A stretch of DNA of 11,532 nucleotides from Bacillota bacterium (GTDB lineage Bacteria; Bacillota; Clostridia; DSM-8532): the NCBI GenBank assembly GCA_023426765.1, contig JAEZBW010000383.1, positions 1 to 11,532 of the forward strand. Reading direction: 5' to 3'. The notes beneath the pieces were generated by a model. The model searched no databases, was not told where the DNA came from, and saw only the letters and a list, made by a program, of their open reading frames with translations. This document shows, in pieces, positions 6,918-11,532 of the stretch. Position numbers and translations under genes: made by a program. Position 1 is the first letter of the stretch. Each line of letters starts with the position of its first letter.

Positions 6918-8318
6918 ATGGCAAGCAGGTTTGAAAACTTTCAGGAAAAAAGGATGGTTATCTTTGGGGAGCTGGTTAAAAGGTATTGGAACGGCAAGCT
7001 GAATGACTCATCGGATTTAAACAGTCTTGCGGATGAAATTCGTGAAAAGCACGGGTTCCTCGAGGAGGATATGCCCTTTGTGAAGGATCATATCCGGGTT
7101 GCAATGGGCCTTGACCCCAGAACGGGAGAGGACTTTCATGATGAAATCGATCTTGTGAGGAACTCCCGGGAGATTCACCTTCCGGTGATCGCAAAAATAG
7201 AAGGTCCCTGTGAATTCTGCGATCATGAAAAAAAGTGCAGGGATTCCTGCAAATATGAAGCCCATTTATACAGCAGAACCACCGGTCCGGTAATTGTCGA
7301 CGGGAAATGCCTGACCTGCGGGAACTGTGTGACCAGCTGTGATTTTGGTGCTCTGGCCGATAAAATCGAATTCATTCCTGTGATAGATCTTCTGAAGGAT
7401 GCCACAAGCCCCGTATATGCTGCGGTAGCTCCGGCCATTGCCGGTCAGCTCGGTGAGGATGTTACCATGGGACAGCTTCGGACAGCCTTTAAGTGGATGG
7501 GCTTTACAGATATGATCGAAGTAGCGATGTTCGCAGATGTTCTGACGATCAAGGAAGCCTATGAGTTCAATCATCTGGTGAAGAATACCGATGATTTTTT
7601 CCTGACAAGCTGCTGCTGCCCGGTATGGTTCAACATGACGAAGAAAAACTATCATGAGCTGTACAAGCACATGTCTCCTTCGGTATCCCCGATGATCGCT
7701 TCGGGAAGAATTTTAAAGAAGCTGTATCCGAACGCACGTGTGGTCTTTTTTGCACCGTGTATTGCCAAAAAGGCCGAGGTGAAGGAAACGGAGCTGGCAG
7801 GCGCTATCGATTATGTGATCAATTTCCGTGAGCTGAAAGAAATCTTTGAAGCGCTGGGCATCAATCCTGCCGCCCTTCCCGGAGACGATAAGGATCAGGC
7901 CTCCCTTGGCGGAAGGTTCTATGCCAGAACCGGCGGAGTCAGCTTTTCGGTTAAAACGGTGGTGAACCGGCTTGAACCAAGCCGCGTCATCAAGCTCAGA
8001 GCAAAGAAAGTGGATGGTGTGGCCGATTGTAAAAAAATTCTGGAAGCGCTGTCGCAAAACGACCAGACCGACGCCAACTTCATAGAAGGCATGGGCTGCA
8101 AGGGGGGCTGCGTAGGAGGGCCCAGAACGAATCTGGACGTGGAAAGGGCCACCCGCATTGTCAATGAGTTTGCAGAGGATTCCCTGATCATGACGCCCTT
8201 CGATAACCTGAATGTGATGAGAATTTTGAAGGAACTTGGAATACAGAATATCGACGAGATCATGAAAAACGAAGAAATTGTCCGCCTGCTAACCCGGGAG
8301 GTCACTGTTCAAAGTTAG
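6918..8318 (+). CDS. [FeFe] hydrogenase-like protein, two 4Fe-4S sites plus H-cluster domain (group B-like)
   Basis: Probable cytoplasmic iron-only hydrogenase, 466 residues. An unassigned N-terminal region (1-95) is followed by two 4Fe-4S motifs: C98-x2-C101-x5-C107-x3-C111, and the ferredoxin-type C131-x2-C134-x2-C137-x3-C141. The H-cluster domain (about 163-442) has the three signatures: L1 TSCCCPVW (230-237), L2 APCIAKKAE (279-287) and L3 EGMGCKGGCVGGP (390-402). The expected cubane ligands are C234, C281, C394 and C398, all present; C233 is at the proton-transfer position. Compared with classical enzymes (TSCCPGW, MPCxxKxxE, MACxxGCxxGGGQ), L1 has an extra Cys, and L2 and L3 lack the usual Met and Ala. 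From memory this pattern fits the clostridial group B hydrogenases. Those are thought to exchange electrons with ferredoxin. Strong ribosome binding site AAGGAGG. H-cluster maturases are not in the window. A redox sensor role is an alternative. Confidence 0.88.
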   Translation: MASRFENFQEKRMVIFGELVKRYWNGKLNDSSDLNSLADEIREKHGFLEEDMPFVKDHIRVAMGLDPRTGEDFHDEIDLVRNSREIHLPVIAKIEGPCEFCDHEKKCRDSCKYEAHLYSRTTGPVIVDGKCLTCGNCVTSCDFGALADKIEFIPVIDLLKDATSPVYAAVAPAIAGQLGEDVTMGQLRTAFKWMGFTDMIEVAMFADVLTIKEAYEFNHLVKNTDDFFLTSCCCPVWFNMTKKNYHELYKHMSPSVSPMIASGRILKKLYPNARVVFFAPCIAKKAEVKETELAGAIDYVINFRELKEIFEALGINPAALPGDDKDQASLGGRFYARTGGVSFSVKTVVNRLEPSRVIKLRAKKVDGVADCKKILEALSQNDQTDANFIEGMGCKGGCVGGPRTNLDVERATRIVNEFAEDSLIMTPFDNLNVMRILKELGIQNIDEIMKNEEIVRLLTREVTVQS

Positions 8319-8343
8319 GAAAAGACAACCAGGTCATGAGAAT

Positions 8344-8357
8344 CGTTTACAGTAACA
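8344..8357 (+). repeat. Partial relative of the 38-bp repeat (right end only)
   Basis: CGTTTACAGTAACA matches the conserved right end CGTGAACAGTAACA of the repeat copy at 2733-2770 at 12 of 14 positions, in the same orientation. No left half is seen. It lies 25 bases after the hydrogenase stop. Too short to exclude chance. Confidence 0.3.
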
Positions 8358-8374
8358 AATGGTCAAATCCTTAG

Positions 8375-8411
8375 AATAAAGCCCTTTGTCCACCGGACAG
8401 AGGGCTTTATT
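8375..8411. terminator. Long symmetrical, probably bidirectional terminator
   Basis: An almost perfect 17-bp stem: AATAAAGCCCT then TTGTCC (8375-8391), loop ACC, GGACAG then AGGGCTTTATT (8395-8411), with a single G-T pair. The A-rich 5' edge and T-rich 3' edge allow termination on both strands. It sits between the convergent hydrogenase and SGNH hydrolase genes. Confidence 0.8.
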
Positions 8412-8557
8412 GCTGTTTTCAGCTTATTTCAACGGCAACGCAGCTTCAGCCTTAGGTGAAGCGGTACGAATGCGATTGGGATACAGCTCTTGTTCTCTTT
8501 ATCACACCAAACAAGAAGATTCCATCTTAAATTGTGGAACAATTAAGTGGGGGAGGT
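8412..8557. other. Non-coding spacer between convergent genes, with one small hairpin
   Basis: No supported gene. The only structure seen is an inverted repeat at 8526-8547, CTTA(A)ATTGT and ACAATTAAG around GGA, 10 bases after the SGNH hydrolase stop. No T-run follows on the minus strand, so it may only help 3'-end stability or terminate weakly before the larger hairpin at 8375-8411. Confidence 0.35.
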
Positions 8558-9190
8558 TCATTCCAATACGTAAGGCTTTAGAACTTCGGCGACAGCGCGG
8601 TAGCCCTGTGCCGTCAGGTGCAGGCCCTCAACGGTGTATTCAAGGCGGATGTTTCCGGTTTCATCAACCAGATGGCTGTATACATCGATATAGGGGATAT
8701 CATTTTCCTGTGCCAGCCGTTCCAGTTTTTCATTGATACGGCATATTTTCTCATTGGTCCGCTTTCCGACGATAACCCTTCTGACTTTGATGTGCCTGAT
8801 TTTGGATACCGGATAAATCGACTCCAGATAAATCTTCGCTTCAGGGCAGTTTGCCCGGATTGCAGCGATGATTTGGCCGATGTTATGTACGATATCCTGC
8901 TCGGACTTGTTTTCCCCAAGATCATTGGTGCCTATCATCAGAAATACTTTTGCCGGGTGCAGCTGATAAACGCTTTCGGGCAGACGGAAAAGAACGCCGT
9001 CGGTCGTATCTCCGCTGATGCCCCGGTTAATGACGTAAACGCCGTGAAAGTATTCATTGATGCGGAAAAAATCGGTGATCGAATCCCCAAGGAATACAAC
9101 TCCTCCCGGTTCCGAGCTCTCATTCAACTCAAAGAAAACAGTGTCGATTTTGCGCTGGTAAACCCGGATGATCCTGTTCAGAAAATTCAT
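8558..9190 (-). CDS. SGNH/GDSL-family hydrolase
   Basis: Predicted esterase, lipase or acyl/acetyl-ester hydrolase of the SGNH fold, 210 residues, a typical size for single-domain members. No signal peptide or membrane segment is visible, so it is probably cytoplasmic. The blocks are in order: GDS at 35-37 with nucleophile Ser37, NRGISGD with Gly60 (55-61), GTND with Asn89 (87-90), and a terminal EGLHL with His191. The acid three residues before the histidine is Glu188 where most members have Asp, a conservative change. The start is the ATG at 9190, supported by AAGGAG (9204-9199) eight bases upstream. A longer frame reaching 9241 would overlap the upstream gene. It is second in an operon, 22 bases after the amidohydrolase stop. 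The substrate is unknown; deacylation linked to the amidohydrolase substrate is a guess. Confidence 0.88.
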   Translation of the reverse strand: MNFLNRIIRVYQRKIDTVFFELNESSEPGGVVFLGDSITDFFRINEYFHGVYVINRGISGDTTDGVLFRLPESVYQLHPAKVFLMIGTNDLGENKSEQDIVHNIGQIIAAIRANCPEAKIYLESIYPVSKIRHIKVRRVIVGKRTNEKICRINEKLERLAQENDIPYIDVYSHLVDETGNIRLEYTVEGLHLTAQGYRAVAEVLKPYVLE

Positions 9191-9212
9191 GAGCGGTACT
9201 CCTTTCCTCCGT

Positions 9213-10397
9213 TTATTTTCTGAGATAAACAACCTTTCCATTGATGATGGTCATATCCACTTTTGTCCTGTAATCAAAGGGGTGACCGCTGAATACGACG
9301 ATGTCCGCATCCTTGCCAACCTCCAGGCTGCCCACCCGTTCTTCAATGCCTGCCGCCTGTGCGGCATTAATGGTGATTGCACGCAGGGCATCCTCTTCCG
9401 GCATGCCTTCCCGAATAGCCACCCCTGCACAAAGCAGCAGATACTGCTGAGGCACACAGGGATGATCGGTCATGATCGCTACCGGCACACCCTGTTTTGC
9501 AAGAATTCCCGGAGCCTCAATATTCTGGTTTTTCAATTCTATTTTTGACCGGTCTGTCAGTAACGGGCCAAGGATAACGCGGACATTCTGTTCTTTCAGA
9601 ATATCGGCGATCAGGTACCCCTCAGTGCAGTGATCAATGGTATAGCGCAGGTTAAATTCTTTTGCTATCCGGATCGCCGTCAGGATATCATCCGCCCGGT
9701 GGGCATGTATCTTCACGATTAATTCCCGCTTCAGGACAGGGATCAGGGCTTCCAGCCGGATATCGTATTCGGGCTTGTCATTTTCTTCACTGTCCTTATG
9801 ATAATCCTCCCAGGCTTCCATATACTCCTTCGCCTTGAACAGCTGCTCCCGCAGTATGGCAGCGGTCGCCATTCTTGTGCTCGGCGTATGGTTTTTCTCA
9901 TGGTATACGGTCTTGGGATTCTCACCGAAAGCAATCTTCATAGCGCACGGCTGTTTGATCAGCATTTCATCCACGCAGCGGCCAAAGGTTTTCAGCGCAG
10001 CGAACTGGCCGCAAATCACATTCCCGCTGCCCGGCCCGCTGACAACCGTTGTTACACCCCACTGCCTGGCCTCTTCAAAGGAACGGTCTGCATGATTGAT
10101 CCCATCAATAGCCCGCAGATGCGGAGTGACCGGATCTGTCAGTTCGTTGGCGTCATCTCCCTCAAAGCCCAGTGAGTCCTCCATGATTCCAATATGTGTG
10201 TGGCAATCCACCAGACCGGGCATGACGGTTCTGCCATTTGCATCGATCACATCGTTGTCCTCGGGGCATTTGGTCATGGGCCCGATGTCCTGAATCTTTC
10301 CCTGACCTATCAGAAGATAACCCAGATTGGTTTGGTTCTTTTTATTTTTTTTCTTATCCTGTGCCATAGTCATAATATTTGCGTTAATAATCAGCAT
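9213..10397 (-). CDS. Metal-dependent amidohydrolase (imidazolonepropionase-like)
   Basis: Predicted cytoplasmic zinc-dependent hydrolase of the amidohydrolase superfamily, 394 residues. The barrel is preceded by the usual small beta domain (about 1-58), then PGLVDCHTHIG with the metal ligands H66 and H68. Further candidate ligands are H231/H233 (KIHAHRADD), H256 (TIDHCTEGY) and D311 (IMTDHP). The C-terminal GSLEVGKDADIVVF (356-369) is typical of the imidazolonepropionase/dipeptidase-like branch. A lysine-rich stretch, KKKNKKN (15-21), sits between early beta strands and is unusual. The start is the ATG at 10397, with AGGAGG (10408-10403) five bases upstream; a TTG at 10448 in the same frame has no site. 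It heads an operon with the SGNH hydrolase. The true substrate (cyclic amide, dipeptide or other) cannot be read from the sequence. Confidence 0.88.
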   Translation of the reverse strand: MLIINANIMTMAQDKKKNKKNQTNLGYLLIGQGKIQDIGPMTKCPEDNDVIDANGRTVMPGLVDCHTHIGIMEDSLGFEGDDANELTDPVTPHLRAIDGINHADRSFEEARQWGVTTVVSGPGSGNVICGQFAALKTFGRCVDEMLIKQPCAMKIAFGENPKTVYHEKNHTPSTRMATAAILREQLFKAKEYMEAWEDYHKDSEENDKPEYDIRLEALIPVLKRELIVKIHAHRADDILTAIRIAKEFNLRYTIDHCTEGYLIADILKEQNVRVILGPLLTDRSKIELKNQNIEAPGILAKQGVPVAIMTDHPCVPQQYLLLCAGVAIREGMPEEDALRAITINAAQAAGIEERVGSLEVGKDADIVVFSGHPFDYRTKVDMTIINGKVVYLRK

Positions 10398-10481
10398 ATG
10401 CTCCTCCTGGAGGCTATATTTTCCCTGGTCACCTAATATCTCCGGCAATATTTAACAATACGTTTTTACTGCATTTATCTT

Positions 10482-10510
10482 ATTATAACAACAGAAGCAT
10501 TTGCTTGCAA
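10482..10510 (-). promoter_or_regulatory. Sigma-A promoter for the amidohydrolase-SGNH operon
   Basis: On the minus strand, -35 TTGCAA (10510-10505), 17-bp spacer, perfect -10 TATAAT (10487-10482), about 85 bases upstream of the ATG. The -35 box lies within the 18-bp palindrome 10497-10514. Confidence 0.65.
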
Positions 10511-10514
10511 ATGC
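10497..10514. promoter_or_regulatory. Candidate operator: perfect inverted repeat over the -35 box
   Basis: GCATTTGC-TT-GCAAATGC has perfect 8-bp arms and covers the -35 hexamer plus adjoining spacer of the amidohydrolase promoter. A dimeric repressor bound here would block RNA polymerase. The regulator is not identifiable, and a role as part of the neighbouring repeat array is also possible. Confidence 0.45.
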
Positions 10515-10521
10515 ATCACAC

Positions 10522-10605
10522 CAGGCTGCATGGGCGAGCAGCCGGGATGCATGGGCGAACAGTAAGCGAAGCTTACGACCAGCCAAGCGAAGCTTGCGAC
10601 CAGCC
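10522..10605 (+). repeat. Array of four degenerate ~21-bp repeats
   Basis: Units 1 (10522-10542) and 2 (10543-10563) share 17 of 21 bases. Units 3 (10564-10584) and 4 (10585-10605) share 20 of 21. All four contain the core RCGANCAG, at 10534, 10555, 10575 and 10596, so spacing is 21, 20 and 21 bp. Units also carry hairpins: GGCTGC with GCAGCC (10524-10543), GTAAGC-GAA-GCTTAC (10562-10576) and CAAGC-GAA-GCTTG (10584-10596). The array fills most of the space between the two divergent promoters. With the promoters and palindrome, this accounts for the 300-base gene-free stretch 10398-10697. Function unknown. Confidence 0.6.
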
Positions 10606-10634
10606 CGTTACAAGGTTCTTATCGACTGATTACG

Positions 10635-10663
10635 TTGACATATAACCGATAATACCTGATAAT
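10635..10663 (+). promoter_or_regulatory. Sigma-A promoter for the methyltransferase gene
   Basis: Perfect -35 TTGACA (10635-10640), 17-bp spacer, -10 GATAAT (10658-10663). Transcription should begin near 10670, giving a leader of about 28 bases before the ATG at 10698. An in-frame ATG at 10662 falls inside the -10 box and therefore cannot be the start. Confidence 0.8.
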
Positions 10664-10697
10664 GGAACTACAGGATAAACGACAAAGGAGAACGGAA

Positions 10698-11462
10698 ATG
10701 GATTATGTAAAATTCAACCGCGAAGCATGGGATAAAAAAGCAGATAAAGGTCATGTTTGGTCAACACCAGTCAGTCGTGAAGTCATACAGGATGCAAAAA
10801 AGGGCAGGTGGGATATCGTCTTAACTCCCATCAAACCTGTTCCGAGGAATTGGTTTCCTGAATCGTTAGAAGGGAAAAAAGTATTATGCCTTGCATCCGG
10901 CGGCGGGCAGCAAGGACCTGTCCTTTCGGCTGCCGGTGCTGATGTTACAGTGTTTGATAACAGTATTCAGCAACTCCGGCTGGATGAAATTGTTGCACAA
11001 AGGGACGATCTGAAAACAAAAACCGTACAGGGAGATATGAAGGATTTGTCTGTATTTGAGGATGAAACCTTTGATCTTATCGTTCACCCCTGGTCAAACG
11101 GATTTGTGGATACCGTCTTACCGGTATGGAAGGAAGCATATAGAGTTCTGAAAAAAGGAGGATCTCTGCTGTCAGGGTTCGGAAATCCCATTGAGTATAT
11201 TTTTGATTTGAAATCACTGAATAATGGAGAATTTGTCGTCCGGCATACGATTCCCTATTCCGACCTGACCAGTATCTCCGAAGAGGAGTTTATGGAACTA
11301 TCATCTGATGACGGTGTAGTATTCGGGCATACCCTTCATGACCAAATTCAGGGACAAATTGATGCCGGGTTTTTAATTGCCGGGTTTTATGAAGACAAGG
11401 GCGGTACAGCTTTAGACAATTATATCGATTCTGCGATCGCTACAAAAGCAATAAAACTGTAG
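10698..11462 (+). CDS. Class I SAM-dependent methyltransferase
   Basis: Predicted cytoplasmic methyltransferase with a Rossmann-like fold (Methyltransf_11 type), 254 residues. Motif I is VLCLASGGGQQG (62-73), which binds S-adenosylmethionine. The acidic end of strand 2 is VTVFDNS (83-89) with Asp87. Motif II is TVQGDMKDL (109-117) and motif IV is FDLIVHPW (125-132). The post-motif helix runs about 140-152, followed by LKKGGSLLSGF. A 60-residue N-terminal extension (FNREAWDKKADKGHVWSTPV) and a variable C-terminal part probably set the substrate, which is unknown. Start chosen because AAAGGAG (10684-10690) lies seven bases before this ATG and the promoter excludes the upstream one. Single-gene transcription unit as far as visible. 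The divergent amidohydrolase operon shares the intergenic region, but a functional link is not shown. Confidence 0.9.
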   Translation: MDYVKFNREAWDKKADKGHVWSTPVSREVIQDAKKGRWDIVLTPIKPVPRNWFPESLEGKKVLCLASGGGQQGPVLSAAGADVTVFDNSIQQLRLDEIVAQRDDLKTKTVQGDMKDLSVFEDETFDLIVHPWSNGFVDTVLPVWKEAYRVLKKGGSLLSGFGNPIEYIFDLKSLNNGEFVVRHTIPYSDLTSISEEEFMELSSDDGVVFGHTLHDQIQGQIDAGFLIAGFYEDKGGTALDNYIDSAIATKAIKL

Positions 11463-11532
11463 GACGAACAGCCTTTGAAATCAGGTTGCATAAAAAATAG
11501 GTAGAGCAGCACCATATTACGATGTTGTCTAC
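11463..11532 (+). other. Downstream spacer with an imperfect inverted repeat at the window edge
   Basis: After the methyltransferase stop, 11501-11532 begins GTAGAGCAGCA and ends TGTTGTCTAC. These arms can pair over about 10 bp with a bulged G and one G-T pair. The window ends at the arm, so a T-run that would make it a terminator cannot be seen. No gene is supported here. Confidence 0.3.

Noticed and set aside
8386..8736. Plus-strand open frame of 116 codons after the hydrogenase
   Set aside because: It starts inside the terminator hairpin, has no ribosome binding site, and overlaps the well-supported SGNH hydrolase gene on the other strand.
11495..11532. tRNA-like stretch: GGTAGAGCAGC resembles a tRNA D-loop and arm, followed by a possible anticodon stem
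   Set aside because: No GCTC partner for the D-stem and no acceptor strand upstream, the anticodon stem would have a mismatch, and the T-arm would lie outside the window. Not supportable as a tRNA; better described as an imperfect inverted repeat.

Overview
The window reads as chromosomal DNA of an anaerobic, low-to-mid GC Gram-positive bacterium, most likely a member of the Clostridia. This rests on strong AGGAGG-type ribosome binding sites before almost every gene, a YesM-type sensor kinase next to a sugar-type solute-binding lipoprotein, a PerR/rubrerythrin operon, and a ferredoxin-domain [FeFe] hydrogenase whose active-site motifs look like the clostridial 'group B' type. I cannot name the species. 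No phage, transposase, CRISPR, rRNA or complete tRNA gene is visible.

Layout. (1) 1-5319, minus strand, is a sensory block. A diguanylate cyclase/phosphodiesterase with a periplasmic-binding-protein-like extracellular sensor (5319 to 2782) is followed by an extracellular solute-binding protein with its own strong promoter (2616 to 1318) and, 10 bases later, a YesM-family histidine kinase (1307 to beyond the left edge). The kinase is cut off just after its phospho-acceptor region. (2) 5320-5648 is a divergent regulatory region. It holds one copy of a 38-bp dispersed repeat, a consensus sigma-A promoter and two tandem PerR-box-like operators. (3) 5649-6673, plus strand, is a perR-rubrerythrin operon closed by a terminator. 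(4) 6918-8318, plus strand, is a 466-residue [FeFe] hydrogenase-like protein with two 4Fe-4S sites and an H-cluster domain. A long symmetrical terminator separates it from the convergent operon. (5) 10397-8558, minus strand, is a two-gene operon of a metal-dependent amidohydrolase and an SGNH/GDSL hydrolase. (6) 10398-10697 is a second divergent regulatory region. It has an 18-bp palindrome over the amidohydrolase -35 box, an array of four ~21-bp degenerate repeats, and a strong promoter for (7) a class I SAM-dependent methyltransferase (10698-11462, plus strand).

How they work together. The best supported functional unit is PerR-rubrerythrin: a peroxide-sensing repressor that probably controls its own operon and the peroxidase that removes the signal. 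The solute-binding protein and YesM kinase form a likely extracellular-nutrient sensing pair. The cyclic-di-GMP enzyme upstream also has a binding-protein-like sensor, but it has a separate promoter. The hydrogenase next to perR-rbr suggests redox metabolism, but it is separated by a terminator, so a shared role is only inferred.

Five gene starts were set inside longer open frames because a good ribosome binding site (and in one case the promoter) places translation at an internal ATG: 5319, 5649, 9190, 10397 and 10698. I found no clear evidence of a wholly new system. The items most worth a second look are the hydrogenase active-site variants, the dispersed 38-bp repeat, and the 21-bp array between the two divergent promoters.
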